A stretch of 64,000 nt of DNA from Mycobacterium triplex (GCF_000689255.1 NZ_HG964446.1:4197250-4261249), one strand, 5' to 3'; counted from the first letter of the stretch, positions 1-9,907 are shown. The notes: generated by a model not told the origin, from the sequence alone. Made by a program: numbers and translations.

Positions 1-411
1 CGCGGGTGCGCGGAGTCTCGGAGTACATCGACACCCGTCGCGGCAAAGCGTCGGGCCCGACGCTCGCACCCGGCTCGCCGAAGGCCCAGCGGCATCTCCA
101 GGCCGCGCATGCCGGAAAGGTCGACCAAACCCGGCCGAGGCGATCGCCCACGCCAAACGCGGCGTCGACCCTGGCGGCCAAACGCGCAGTCGCTGGCCAA
201 CTCGGACGTGGTCTCGGCTCAGCGTGCCTACGCCCGCGTCGGCGGCAGCGACACCGGCGCGATGCTGGGCGGGATCATCCTCGGCGACCTGCTCAGCGGA
301 GGGATGCACGGCGGATTCGGCGGCTGGAGCTCCACGTCGTTCGGCGGCTCGTCGAACTCGTCGCCGGGCGGTTCCGACGGCGGCTTCATGGGCGGCGGTG
401 GACGGTTCTGA
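1..411 (+). pseudogene. 3' end of Rv2345-like TPM-domain membrane protein, frame-disrupted
   Basis: The gene enters from the left edge, and only its C-terminal region is visible. Conserved-looking peptides are spread over different frames: SEYIDTRRG and AQRHLQAAH in frame 3, DARTRLAE and EAIAHA in frame 2, NAASTLAAK in frame 3, then AQSLANSDVVSAQRAY and the glycine-rich tail ending MGGGGRF in frame 1. At least three small indels within about 200 bases would be needed to join them. The glycine-rich C-terminus and the position before the EsxO/EsxP pair match Rv2345, a membrane protein with an N-terminal TPM domain (family knowledge). Either the gene is decaying or the sequence is unreliable at this edge. 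The last frame runs to the TGA at 409-411. Confidence 0.6.
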
Positions 412-471
412 GCCCCGCACGCCAGTAGGGGCGCACCGATTTCTCGGCACGCCCCTACCGCTCGGGATCTG

Positions 472-756
472 TTAGGCCCAGCTGGACCCGACGGCGCTGT
501 CGGTGCTGGCCATGTTGTTGCCCGCGGTCTGCACCTTCTGCCCGTGCTGGTTGGCCTGCTCGTAGATCACCTGGAAGTTGCGCCCCAACTGGGTGATGAA
601 CTCCTGGCAGGCAACCGAACCGGCGCCACCCCAGAAGTCACCGGCGGCCAGCACATCGCGCACGATGGCCTGGTGCTCGGCCTCCAACGAAGCGGCCTGC
701 GCGCGGATCAACGCGCCGTGCGCGTCGACATCTCCGAACTGGTAATTGATCGACAT
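472..756 (-). CDS. esxO: ESAT-6-like WXG100 protein EsxO (EsxN family)
   Basis: This 94-residue protein belongs to the WXG100 family, with the FWGGAG turn near residue 42 and an ending SAVGSSWA typical of the EsxI/J/L/N/O group. These proteins form helical-hairpin heterodimers with an EsxP/EsxM-type partner and are exported by type VII secretion, probably ESX-5 for this subfamily. The gene lies 27 bases downstream of esxP on the same strand, the usual pairing. It corresponds by position and sequence to Rv2346c. The paralogues are nearly identical across a genome, so the exact letter name rests on synteny. Confidence 0.88.
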   Translation of the reverse strand: MSINYQFGDVDAHGALIRAQAASLEAEHQAIVRDVLAAGDFWGGAGSVACQEFITQLGRNFQVIYEQANQHGQKVQTAGNNMASTDSAVGSSWA

Positions 757-783
757 TGTCTACGTCTCCAAGTGCTTTCGTGG

Positions 784-1080
784 CTAGTGGCTGAGGGCCT
801 GCTGCGAGGCCTGCTCTTGCGTCTCGTAGTTGTTGGCGTCACGGATGAGTCCGTCACGCACGCCGTGGAGCATGTTGACAATGTTGTTGAACGCCTGGTT
901 CATCTGACCCATGGTGTCGTACGAGGTCGCCTGGGCCTGACCACTCCAGCCCGCACCGGCGATGTTCATCGACGACGCCCACATCTTGCGAGCCTCATCC
1001 GACACCGTCTGCGCGTGCATCTCAAAACGGCCCGCCATCGCACGCATCGCGTGCGGGTCCGTCATAAAACGTGTTGCCAT
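784..1080 (-). CDS. esxP: ESAT-6-like WXG100 protein EsxP (EsxM family)
   Basis: This 98-residue protein starts MATRFMTDPHAMR and carries the WXG turn GWSG near residue 45. A C-terminal YETQE sequence fits the YxxxD/E type VII export signal. It is the partner of the neighbouring EsxO protein and should be exported with it as a heterodimer. M. tuberculosis paralogues end in QILSS, whereas this one ends QQALSH, a visible divergence at the tail. The upstream neighbour is the Rv2348c homologue, as in M. tuberculosis. Confidence 0.9.
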   Translation of the reverse strand: MATRFMTDPHAMRAMAGRFEMHAQTVSDEARKMWASSMNIAGAGWSGQAQATSYDTMGQMNQAFNNIVNMLHGVRDGLIRDANNYETQEQASQQALSH

Positions 1081-1145
1081 ACTTCCTCTTCCTTAGGTAG
1101 CGGACTGAACCCAGCGACGGCCGACCCGTTGGCCGACCGTCGCTC

Positions 1146-1472
1146 TCAACCAGCTGCTGGTGAATGCGGTACCACGCTGCTGGTTCGTGGCACTTCGAAA
1201 CGAGGTTCGGCGTCGCCTCCCCATTCGTTCCAATGCCCCCATTCCTTCTTCTCGCTCATGCCTTCGGCAGCCGCCTCTGAATCCGGCCCGTCGGTCGCCT
1301 CGACCTCGGCATCGGAGAGCTCTTCGCGCTCCGGTGCCCAATGGTCATAGTCGTCCGGCGGAACGGCCACGCCCCAACTGAGCGGAACCGTCAAGCGACC
1401 GAGCATGCCTGACTCACCCCGAACTGCCACGACCGAATCGTCCGGCAGAGGTGAACCAAGAGGCAAAAGCAT
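1146..1472 (-). CDS. Rv2348c-like acidic protein of the esx locus
   Basis: This conserved 108-residue mycobacterial protein has no assigned biochemical role. The start is the ATG at 1472 (MLLPLGSPLP), preceded by a purine-rich AGGGGG sequence. It gives the same length as I recall for Rv2348c; an upstream in-frame start would add 18 residues of weaker resemblance. The middle is acidic and rich in Ala and Glu, the segment WNEWGGDAEPRFEVP is conserved, and the end is SPAAG. There is no signal peptide or membrane segment. The position upstream of esxP on the same strand suggests co-expression with the secreted pair. Confidence 0.75.
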   Translation of the reverse strand: MLLPLGSPLPDDSVVAVRGESGMLGRLTVPLSWGVAVPPDDYDHWAPEREELSDAEVEATDGPDSEAAAEGMSEKKEWGHWNEWGGDAEPRFEVPRTSSVVPHSPAAG

Positions 1473-1583
1473 GATGCCCCCTTCCACACCCGAAACTCTG
1501 TTCACACAGACCCCAACGGCGCACAAATCGCCGCCGAGTATTTTTCATAGTAAAGCAAGCCCCAGGACAATTGTTGGAAATTT

Positions 1584-1617
1584 CTGATTTTCGTCGCCGT
1601 TAATCACGAAAATTCAG
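1584..1617. repeat. Inverted repeat upstream of the esx locus
   Basis: CTGATTTTCGT (1584-1594) faces ACGAAAATTCAG (1606-1617) across an 11-base spacer, near-perfect except for one bulged base. It lies about 110 bases upstream of the Rv2348c-like start, in an AT-rich patch of an otherwise GC-rich genome. It could be an operator or a transcribed hairpin. No further gene was seen in the 1473-2054 gap. Confidence 0.4.
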
Positions 1618-1975
1618 CCGCGCGGTAACCAGGCGCCGCGGTCGCCGAACCGGTCGATCGAGGCATCGACCGACCGCGCCGTTCAAGCGGAGCGCTTGCA
1701 TATCCGGCCGTTGTCGTCAGCGCGAAATTTGTTGCTCGGCAGGGGTTCTGCGGTCATGTGGCGGGTGCGTGCGTGGCGGGCCGCGCCGCGCGACGACAAC
1801 GCAATGGCAACCGCTGCAGGCTCGTCGAACCACAGCGCAGGACCCGCACCCAACGATCGGGCCACCCCCCGGGACGCGTCTTTCTGCCGAACATTGCGGG
1901 CGTCGCAATCATTCGCGACCGCAAACCGTACCTAATAGTTTGATTAAGCGTGTAACCGATGAATACGAGTTCGCA

Positions 1976-2000
1976 ACATGTCGAGAAATTTACGACATGT
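1976..2000. repeat. Perfect 8-bp inverted repeat downstream of the PPE gene
   Basis: ACATGTCG (1976-1983) and CGACATGT (1993-2000) form a perfect inverted repeat around a 9-base AT-rich centre. It begins 55 bases past the stop of the PPE gene, which is read on the minus strand. It could form a hairpin ending that transcript, although no U tract follows, or be an operator. Confidence 0.35.
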
Positions 2001-2054
2001 CCGATTCATTCGTATGACCGCCCGAGCAATTGCACCCAGGCCGCTGAAGCCCCC

Positions 2055-3233
2055 TTACGCGCCCTTTCTCGGCACCACCTTAGGCCGGGACTGCACGACG
2101 TGCGTCGCGCTGGTTCCGGCGCGCCCCACCATTTCGGCCGGCTTGTCATGACCCGCGGCCGCCCGCGCCGGCATCGGCACGCCGCTGGTGGATCCGACCG
2201 GCTCCGCCACGGCGCCGGACGTACCCGCCCCCACCATCGCGGAGCTGACGATCGGGGCAGGCGTCGAGCCCTGCCAGACCGGCGGCACTGATATCGCGCC
2301 GACCAACCGCGCCCTACCCAGACTGGCCGAAATCGACGAGCCCCAGCTTCCGTCGCCGCTCATCACCCGCATCGCCGGTGCGGTCGAACCGACGGTTTGG
2401 GCCGCACCGGTGGCAGCCATATTGGTCGCACCGGCCAACGAGGTCACCGGCGCGGTGCCTTGTGTCAGCGCCATCATCGGCGCCGTCAACGCGGTCGCCG
2501 GATACATCCCGATCTGGGCCACCGACATCAGCGACGACACCGGCGCCGAGGTGACGATCGACCCGACTTGGGTCAGCGCGGTCTGAATCGCGGTCACCGC
2601 CGACGAGAATCCGGGCCCGAATATCTGCCCACCCACCGACGACAGCGCCCCGGCGAACTGCGATGCCAACGTGCTCAGCGGGGTGGTAAACAACCCCGCC
2701 AAGCTCGACGGCGCCGCAGTGATCGACGGCAACGCCGACATCACCGATTGCGCCCCGGCGTGATAGCCGAACATGGCCATCACGTCCTGCAGCCACATTT
2801 GCAGGTATTCGAATTCGGTCATCGCGATTGCGGCGGTGTTCTGGCCCAGAAAGTTCGTCGCGATCAGGGTCATCAGCTGGATACGGTTCGCGGCGATCGC
2901 CGCCGGAGGCACCGTCGCCGCGAACGCCGACTCGTACGACATCGCCGCCACCCGGGCTTGCACGGCCGACATCGAGGCGTGCGCGGCCGCCGTGTGCAGC
3001 CACTGCAGATAGGGCGCGGCCGCCTGCGTCATCGACTCCGAGGACGGACCCGTCCATTGCCCATTCGACGCCAGGCCCGACACCACCGAGTCGAAGGACG
3101 ACGCCGACGCCCACATGTCGGCGGCCAATCCGTCCCAGGCAGCGGCAGCGGCCAACAGCGGCCCCGAGCCGGCACCGCCGTACATCAGGGCCGAGTTGAT
3201 CTCCGGCGGGAAGAACGCAAAATCCAGAACCAT
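2055..3233 (-). CDS. PPE family protein, PPE-SVP subgroup
   Basis: This 392-residue PPE protein begins MVLDFAFFPPEINS, with the Pro-Pro-Glu signature at residues 9-11 inside the conserved N-terminal domain of about 180 residues. Near residue 310 it has GAISVPPVW, the GxxSVPxxW motif of the SVP subgroup. Such proteins are exported, mostly by ESX-5, usually with a PE partner; no PE gene is adjacent here. It holds the place of PPE40 (Rv2356c), upstream of glyS in the same orientation. The C-terminus is rich in Ala, Gly, Pro and Ser and ends KVVPRKGA. Orthology with a named PPE is not claimed. Confidence 0.9.
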   Translation of the reverse strand: MVLDFAFFPPEINSALMYGGAGSGPLLAAAAAWDGLAADMWASASSFDSVVSGLASNGQWTGPSSESMTQAAAPYLQWLHTAAAHASMSAVQARVAAMSYESAFAATVPPAAIAANRIQLMTLIATNFLGQNTAAIAMTEFEYLQMWLQDVMAMFGYHAGAQSVMSALPSITAAPSSLAGLFTTPLSTLASQFAGALSSVGGQIFGPGFSSAVTAIQTALTQVGSIVTSAPVSSLMSVAQIGMYPATALTAPMMALTQGTAPVTSLAGATNMAATGAAQTVGSTAPAMRVMSGDGSWGSSISASLGRARLVGAISVPPVWQGSTPAPIVSSAMVGAGTSGAVAEPVGSTSGVPMPARAAAGHDKPAEMVGRAGTSATHVVQSRPKVVPRKGA

Positions 3234-3388
3234 CTACTACCTCGACACGACCAGCCGTTTGTACGGCCTTACAGCTGCACCCCGACAGTCACAGCGACTG
3301 GACACTGCGTATAAGACTAAGGCCGGATCGTAGGGCAGCACTACACCAAAATGGCCCGGTTCGTCGAAATGGCCGGTTCGCCGGTCTG

Positions 3389-4780
<1,392 letters not shown>

Positions 4781-4954
4781 TCCCTTTCGGATGACTGAAG
4801 AGGCGGGGCGGCGAATCGTCGCCCGCGAAACATCAGCAATGGTATCGACCGGGCCGTGGTCTTTGACATGCGTCATCATGCATGTGACAGTGGAAGTCGT
4901 TCCCTATAGTGGGCACTCCACGTACCCGGCACTTCTCGAGGAGATGACGCTCAC

Positions 4955-5353
4955 ATGGTGATGTCCTCCTCATCGCCGGCCTCATCGTCGGATCTGGTTT
5001 CCCACCGGCACGGCGAGGCAGGCGGCGGCGAGCATGCTCCGTTCGCCGAGTATCCGGAGCCGCCGGCGCGCGAAATCCTCGATGCCGCCGGTGAGCTGTT
5101 GCGCGCGCTGGCCGCACCCGTACGGATCGCCATCGTGCTGCAACTCCACGAATCCCAACGCTGTGTGCACGAGCTGGTCGACGCGCTGGGCGTGCCGCAA
5201 CCGCTGGTCAGCCAGCATTTGAAGATTCTCAAGGCGGCGGGAGTGGTCGCCGGGGAGCGCTCCGGCCGCGAGGTGCTGTACCGCCTGGCTGACCACCACC
5301 TGGCGCACATCGTCGTCGACGCCGTCGACCATGCCAGGGAGGACACACCATGA
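4955..5353 (+). CDS. smtB: Zinc-responsive ArsR-family repressor SmtB
   Basis: This 132-residue winged-helix ArsR/SmtB repressor releases DNA when zinc is bound. The recognition helix region reads VPQPLVSQHLKILKAAG. The last helix carries D-x-H followed ten residues later by H-x2-E (DHHLAHIVVDAVDHARE), the alpha-5 metal site of SmtB-type sensors. The ATG at 4955 follows GAGGAG at 4938-4943. It is followed by zur 49 bases downstream, forming the Rv2358-furB pair that links zinc excess and zinc limitation. No clear operator palindrome was recognised upstream. Confidence 0.92.
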   Translation: MVMSSSSPASSSDLVSHRHGEAGGGEHAPFAEYPEPPAREILDAAGELLRALAAPVRIAIVLQLHESQRCVHELVDALGVPQPLVSQHLKILKAAGVVAGERSGREVLYRLADHHLAHIVVDAVDHAREDTP

Positions 5354-5402
5354 CGCGCGCCGTCGACGATGCAGAGCGCAGCGATGAGGAGGAGTGGCGC
5401 AA

Positions 5403-5792
5403 ATGACAGGGCCAAGCGTCCGTTCCACCCGTCAGCGGGCGGCGATTTCCACGCTGCTGGAGACTCTCGACGAATTCCGCTCGGCCCAGGAGCTGCACGA
5501 CGAGCTGCGCCGCCGCGGCGAGAACATCGGGCTGACCACGGTCTACCGGACGCTGCAGTCCATGGCATCGGCGGGAATGGTGGACACGCTGCGCACCGAC
5601 ACGGGCGAATCGGTCTACCGGCGCTGCTCGGAGCACCATCACCACCATCTGGTGTGCCGGCACTGCGGATCCACCATCGAGGTGGGCGACCACGAGGTCG
5701 AGGAGTGGGCGTCGCAGGTGGCCGCCAAGCACGGCTACTCCGACGTCAGCCACACCATCGAGATCTTCGGCACCTGCTCGGACTGCCGCTGA
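5403..5792 (+). CDS. zur: Zinc uptake regulator Zur (FurB)
   Basis: This 129-residue Fur-family repressor controls zinc uptake, zinc-free ribosomal proteins and ESX-3 genes in mycobacteria (established for M. tuberculosis FurB). The ATG at 5403 gives MTGPSVRSTRQRAA and matches the known start. The N-terminal winged helix contains GLTTVYRTLQ. The metal-binding half contains CSEHHHHHLVCRHCG and, near the end, GTCSDCR, supplying the paired CxxC structural zinc site and the histidine cluster. It is co-transcribed with smtB, whose product represses the pair when zinc is low. Confidence 0.95.
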   Translation: MTGPSVRSTRQRAAISTLLETLDEFRSAQELHDELRRRGENIGLTTVYRTLQSMASAGMVDTLRTDTGESVYRRCSEHHHHHLVCRHCGSTIEVGDHEVEEWASQVAAKHGYSDVSHTIEIFGTCSDCR

Positions 5793-5806
5793 CGCGGTAG
5801 TGCCCG

Positions 5807-5842
5807 GCCAGCCGGGCGCTCGGCACCCGACGCCCGGCTGGC
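5807..5842. terminator. Hairpin between convergent zur and Rv2360c-like genes
   Basis: GCCAGCCGGGCG (5807-5818) and CGCCCGGCTGGC (5831-5842) make a perfect 12-base stem with a 12-base loop. It sits between the two convergent stop codons. There is no T tract, common for mycobacterial hairpin terminators, and it could act in both directions. Confidence 0.6.
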
Positions 5843-5875
5843 GGGGCGCTCGGGCTGCGGTTGACGGCCAGCCGC

Positions 5876-6304
5876 TCAGGCGGTCAGCACGCGCCGCATC
5901 TGGGCGCCGGTATCGAGCACCAGCAGGATCAGGGTGCGCAGGGCGTCATCGGCCAAGCCCGCGCCGGGAAAGTTGTACCGCAGCATCACGTCCGCGGTTT
6001 TGGATGCACCCTTGCCGGAGTTGCGCGCCGCGGCCTGTTCGCTGACCTTTTCGACGACGGTCACATTCCCGAAGTTGCTGTCGTGCGCCTGCTTGGCCAC
6101 CTGATCGCTGAGCTTCTTGGTCAGCGGCAGATCCCACGCCACGACCTGGGTCAGCGACACCAGGTCCAGGCCCTCGGCAATGTTGACCACCCGCAGCGAC
6201 GCGAAGGTGCCGTCGTGGTGCACGGTCAGGCCGCCGTCGGGTTCGTCCTCGACATGCAGCACGTCGCGCAGGATCGAGCCCAGACGTTCTTGCAGCGATG
6301 GCAT
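5876..6304 (-). CDS. Conserved hypothetical protein (Rv2360c-like)
   Basis: This 142-residue protein of unknown function starts MPSLQERLGSIL at the ATG at 6304. The start overlaps the uppS stop by an ATGA junction, so translation is probably coupled to uppS. It has no signal peptide, membrane span or catalytic motif that I recognise. The sequence is a soluble mix of strands and helices with a central segment VSLTQVVAWDLPL. It corresponds by size, place and sequence to Rv2360c. Confidence 0.8.
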   Translation of the reverse strand: MPSLQERLGSILRDVLHVEDEPDGGLTVHHDGTFASLRVVNIAEGLDLVSLTQVVAWDLPLTKKLSDQVAKQAHDSNFGNVTVVEKVSEQAAARNSGKGASKTADVMLRYNFPGAGLADDALRTLILLVLDTGAQMRRVLTA

Positions 6305-7182
6305 CAGGCGCTCCCAAACCGTCGGTTGCGGTCCGCATATTCCTCGCAGGCCGCCCACAGGTCGCGACGGTCGTAGTCGGGCCACAGCTTGTCCTGAAAG
6401 ATGTACTCGGCGTAGGCCGCCTGCCACAGCATGAAATTACTGGAGCGCTGCTCCCCCGAGGTCCGCAAAAACAGATCCACATCGGGGATGTCGGGCCGCT
6501 GCAGGTGATTCGCCACCGTCGCCTCGGTGACGCGTTCCGGGTTCAGCCGGCCCGCGGCCGCCAAACGCGCGATTTCCCTTGCAGAGTCGGCGATTTCGGC
6601 GCGGCCACCGTAGTTCACGCAATAGTTGACGGTGATGACGTCGTTGCCCTTCGTCATCTCCTCGGCGATCGCCAACTCGTTGATCACGCTGCGCCACAGC
6701 CTCGGCCGTGACCCCACCCAGCGGATCTTGACCCCGATCGTCTTGAGGTTCACCCGGCGCATCCGCACCACGTCGCGGTTGAAGCCCATCAGGAAGCGGA
6801 CCTCCTCGGGGGACCGCTTCCAGTTTTCGGTGGAGAACGCGTAGAGGCTGAGCCACTTGATCCCGATTTCGATTGCCCCGCAGACGACGTCGATGACGAC
6901 CGCCTCTCCCGCCTTGTGGCCGTCGGTGCGGGTCAGGCCCTGTTGGGTGGCCCAGCGGCCATTGCCGTCCATCACGATGGCCACATGGTTGGGCAACCGA
7001 TCCGCCGGGATGCGCGGCGCGGCGGCCTTCGAAATGTGCTGGGGTGGCCGGCTCGGGCCGCCGTTCGCAGCGGGCGGCAACTCAGGGAACACCACCGGCC
7101 AGGTCGACTTGTCGGGAAAGGTCGGATAGTCCTGGGGCGCGGCGGGCAGTTGCGGGAAGTCGCGGTCGTGGTTCTTAGCCAC
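6304..7182 (-). CDS. uppS: Decaprenyl diphosphate synthase (cis-prenyltransferase, Rv2361c-like)
   Basis: This 292-residue cis-prenyltransferase makes the long-chain polyprenyl diphosphate from which mycobacterial cell-wall lipid carriers derive. The GTG at 7182 gives VAKNHDRDFPQLP and matches the Rv2361c N-terminus. VMDGNGRWA holds the catalytic aspartate and substrate loop. RTSGEQRSSNFMLWQ and the terminal EEYADRNRRFG belong to the family's conserved regions. It overlaps recO upstream by 8 bases and Rv2360c downstream by 4, suggesting one transcript recO-uppS-Rv2360c. Confidence 0.93.
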   Translation of the reverse strand: MAKNHDRDFPQLPAAPQDYPTFPDKSTWPVVFPELPPAANGGPSRPPQHISKAAAPRIPADRLPNHVAIVMDGNGRWATQQGLTRTDGHKAGEAVVIDVVCGAIEIGIKWLSLYAFSTENWKRSPEEVRFLMGFNRDVVRMRRVNLKTIGVKIRWVGSRPRLWRSVINELAIAEEMTKGNDVITVNYCVNYGGRAEIADSAREIARLAAAGRLNPERVTEATVANHLQRPDIPDVDLFLRTSGEQRSSNFMLWQAAYAEYIFQDKLWPDYDRRDLWAACEEYADRNRRFGSA

Positions 7183-7972
7183 AGGCCTCATCCTGCCCGA
7201 TCGGCGCGGCGCGCTGATCGGCGATGGTGCGGTCGACCCGATAATTGCGCTCCACCAGCGGCAACGTCTTGAGCTGGCGTTCCAGATGCCATTGCAGATG
7301 CGCGGCCACCAATCCGCTGACATGGCTGCGGTGGGATTGCGGCGTCGCCTCGGCGGCCTCCCAATCGCCATCGTGAAGCGCGGACATCAGCTCCAGCACG
7401 CCCAGCGGCGGTGTCGTCGAGCCGGCGGGACGGCAGTGGCCGCAGACACTGCCCCCGGCGGCGATGTGGAATGCCCGATGCGGGCCGGGCGTGGCGCAGC
7501 GGGCGCACTCGGTCAGCGCCGGCGCCCAGCCGGCGATGCCCATGGCGCGCAGCAGGTAGGCGTCCAGGAGCAGGTCACGGGGGCGACGTCCGTCGGCCAC
7601 CGCCCGCAACGCGCCCACCGTGAGCCGGTGCAGCGCCGGGGCGGGCGCCCGCTCCTCACCGGCGAGGCGCTCGGCGGTTTCCAGCATCGCGCACCCGCAG
7701 GTGTACCGGCCGTAGTCGCTGACGATGTCGGTGGCGAACGCGTCGATCGAAACGACCTGGGTGACGATGTCGAGATTGCGGCCGGGATGCAGCTGCACAT
7801 CGATGTGCGCGAACGGCTCCAGCCGCGCGCCGAATTTGCTGCGGGTGCGGCGCACCCCCTTGGCCACCGCGCGGACCAACCCGTGATCACGGGTCAACAG
7901 CGTGACGATCCGGTCGGCTTCGCCGAGCTTGTGCTGGCGCAGCACTACCGCTCGGTCTCGATACAGCCGCAT
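7175..7972 (-). CDS. recO: DNA repair protein RecO
   Basis: This 265-residue recombination mediator loads RecA with RecR and anneals single strands in the RecF pathway. The ATG at 7972 gives MRLYRDRAVVLRQHKLGEADRI, the canonical OB-fold start; the open frame upstream runs into the amiA2 promoter region and is discarded. A four-cysteine zinc site is visible in CARC and CGHC. The start of amiA2 lies 61 bases away on the other strand, and a 16-bp direct repeat covers the start region. Confidence 0.93.
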   Translation of the reverse strand: MRLYRDRAVVLRQHKLGEADRIVTLLTRDHGLVRAVAKGVRRTRSKFGARLEPFAHIDVQLHPGRNLDIVTQVVSIDAFATDIVSDYGRYTCGCAMLETAERLAGEERAPAPALHRLTVGALRAVADGRRPRDLLLDAYLLRAMGIAGWAPALTECARCATPGPHRAFHIAAGGSVCGHCRPAGSTTPPLGVLELMSALHDGDWEAAEATPQSHRSHVSGLVAAHLQWHLERQLKTLPLVERNYRVDRTIADQRAAPIGQDEACG

Positions 7973-7988
7973 CTCAATAGTTTTGCAC
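7973..7988. repeat. 16-bp direct repeat, copy 1 (recO-amiA2 intergenic)
   Basis: CTCAATAGTTTTGCAC occurs here and again, identically and in the same direction, at 9892-9907. This copy abuts the recO start codon. The two copies bracket amiA2 and the manganese-catalase relic. Confidence 0.7.
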
Positions 7989-8033
7989 CCCGCCGCGACA
8001 TCGCGGGGATCCGCGCCGATAGTCTCGTACCCC

Positions 8034-9509
8034 GTGATTGGCGCTCCTGGGTCCCCTTCCGGGTCCGTATCCGGATCCCGCGGCGCGCGCCTGCCCACAC
8101 TCACTGACCTGCTCTATCAGCTGAACAGCCGCTCGGTGACGTCCGAGACATTGGTACGCCGTTCGCTGCACGCGATCGACGTCAGCCAGTCCACGTTGAA
8201 CGCGTTCCGGGTGGTGCTGACGGAGTCGGCGCTGGCCGCCGCGGCCGAGGCCGATCGGCGCCGCGCCGCCGGCGACACGGCGCCGTTGCTGGGCATCCCG
8301 ATCGCCGTGAAAGACGACGTCGATGTTGCTGGCGTGCCCACCGCCTTCGGCACCGACGGCTACGTCCGACCCGCCACCGAGGACTCCGAGGTGGTGCGCC
8401 GCCTCAAGGCCGCCGGAGCGGTGATCGTCGGCAAGACCAACACCTGCGAGCTGGGTCAGTGGCCGTTCACCAGCGGGCCCGGGTTCGGGCACACCCGCAA
8501 CCCGTGGTCGCGGCGGCACACCCCGGGCGGATCGTCGGGTGGCAGCGCGGCCGCGGTGGCCGCCGGTCTGGTCACCGCCGCGATCGGCTCCGACGGCGCC
8601 GGCAGCATCCGCATCCCGGCGGCCTGGACGCACCTGGTCGGCATCAAGCCGCAGCGCGGCCGCATCTCGACCTGGCCGCTGCCGGAGTCGTTCAACGGGA
8701 TCACGGTCAACGGCGTGTTGGCGCGCACGGTGGCCGACGCGGCGCTGGTGCTCGACGCGGCGTCGGGCAATGTCGAGGGCGACCGGCACAAGCCGCCCCC
8801 GCTGCGGGCGTCCGACTACGTCAGCATCGCACCCGGGCCGCTGAACATCGCGCTGTCAACCCGCTTCGCGTACACCTTTTTTCGGGCCAAGCTGCATCCC
8901 GAGATCCTGGCCGCGACCCGCGCCGTGGGCGAGCAGCTCCAGTTGCTCGGTCACACGGTGGTGAGCGGGAACCCGGACTACGGCGTGCGGCTGGGGTGGG
9001 ACTTCTTGGCCAGATCGACTGCGGGACTGCGGGAATGGGAGGAGCGCCTCGGCGATGGCGTCGTCCTGGACCCACGCACCCTGTCCAACCTGCGGATGGG
9101 GCATGTCCTGGGGCAGGCGATCCTGCGCAACGCGCGCGTGCACGAGGCCGCGCTGCAGCGCCGGGTGGGCTCGATCTTCGACATCGTCGACGTGGTGGTG
9201 GCCCCGACGACCGCGCAGCCACCGCCGCTGGCTCGATCCTTCGACCGGCTGAGCGGCTTCGGCACCGACCGCGCCATGATCAAGGCATGCCCGGCCACCT
9301 GGCCGTGGAATGTGTTGGGGTGGCCGTCGATCAACGTACCGGCCGGGTTCACCGAAGACGGCTTGCCGATCGGTGTGCAGTTGATGGGCCCGGCGAACAG
9401 CGAGGGCATGCTGATCTCGCTGGCCGCCGAGTTGGAGGCTGTCTGTGGCTGGGCCGCCAAGCAGCCGAAGGTGTGGTGGGAGCACGACCACTTCCGTCCG
9501 CACGACTAG
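8034..9509 (+). CDS. amiA2: Amidase AmiA2 (amidase-signature family)
   Basis: This 491-residue amidase-signature enzyme hydrolyses an unidentified amide to acid and ammonia. The GTG at 8034 (VIGAPGSPSG) agrees with the known protein. The Ser-cisSer-Lys triad is recognisable: lysine in AVKDDVD, the serine-rich loop GGSSGGSAA and the nucleophile region GSDGAGSIRIPA. There is no signal peptide. It matches Rv2363 by sequence and position. Its substrate cannot be inferred from sequence. Confidence 0.92.
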   Translation: MIGAPGSPSGSVSGSRGARLPTLTDLLYQLNSRSVTSETLVRRSLHAIDVSQSTLNAFRVVLTESALAAAAEADRRRAAGDTAPLLGIPIAVKDDVDVAGVPTAFGTDGYVRPATEDSEVVRRLKAAGAVIVGKTNTCELGQWPFTSGPGFGHTRNPWSRRHTPGGSSGGSAAAVAAGLVTAAIGSDGAGSIRIPAAWTHLVGIKPQRGRISTWPLPESFNGITVNGVLARTVADAALVLDAASGNVEGDRHKPPPLRASDYVSIAPGPLNIALSTRFAYTFFRAKLHPEILAATRAVGEQLQLLGHTVVSGNPDYGVRLGWDFLARSTAGLREWEERLGDGVVLDPRTLSNLRMGHVLGQAILRNARVHEAALQRRVGSIFDIVDVVVAPTTAQPPPLARSFDRLSGFGTDRAMIKACPATWPWNVLGWPSINVPAGFTEDGLPIGVQLMGPANSEGMLISLAAELEAVCGWAAKQPKVWWEHDHFRPHD

Positions 9510-9623
9510 CGACTTCTCGGCACCCAAATCACGCTGTTGAGAAAAACTTTGGCGCTATCGGGCGCAGGACCGGTACCCGCGGTCGGCACACGCAAACGGT
9601 CAATATCGGTACCTGGATAACCG

Positions 9624-9861
9624 CGTTTGGCAAACCCACGTTTCGCGTCGTTGCTCACGGAGCAATTCGGGGGCGCCAACGGTGAACTCACCGCGGCGCT
9701 GCAGTCTTTACCCAGGCATTCGTGCTGCGCCAAAGAACCCCATGATGTACGACCTGTTCATGGACATCGCGACCGAAGAGTTCAGCCATCTCGAGATGGT
9801 CGGATCGATGATCACCATGCTGCTCGACGGACTCAGCGACGACCTGAAGATCGGTCGGTGA
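9624..9861 (+). pseudogene. Manganese catalase relic
   Basis: ANPRFASLLTEQFGGANGEL and the following LTAALQ are readable in one frame from about 9624. After a frameshift near 9706, FTQAFVLRQ and MMYDLFMDIATEEFSHLEMV appear in another, ending DDLKIGR at the TGA 9859-9861. These are the N-terminal conserved segments of non-haem dimanganese catalases (KatN family), including the metal-ligand helix EEFSHLE. A complete enzyme has roughly 290-300 residues; only about 75 codons remain, so both ends and most metal ligands are gone. It lies in the gap between amiA2 and era, where M. tuberculosis has no such gene as far as I recall. Confidence 0.8.
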
Positions 9862-9891
9862 GTGGTACCGGGCTCGCGACGCTAAGACGGG

Positions 9892-9907
9892 CTCAATAGT
9901 TTTGCAC
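9892..9907. repeat. 16-bp direct repeat, copy 2
   Basis: This copy is identical and in the same orientation as 7973-7988. It lies just past the catalase relic and before the convergent era stop. The match does not extend beyond 16 bases on either side. Confidence 0.7.
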
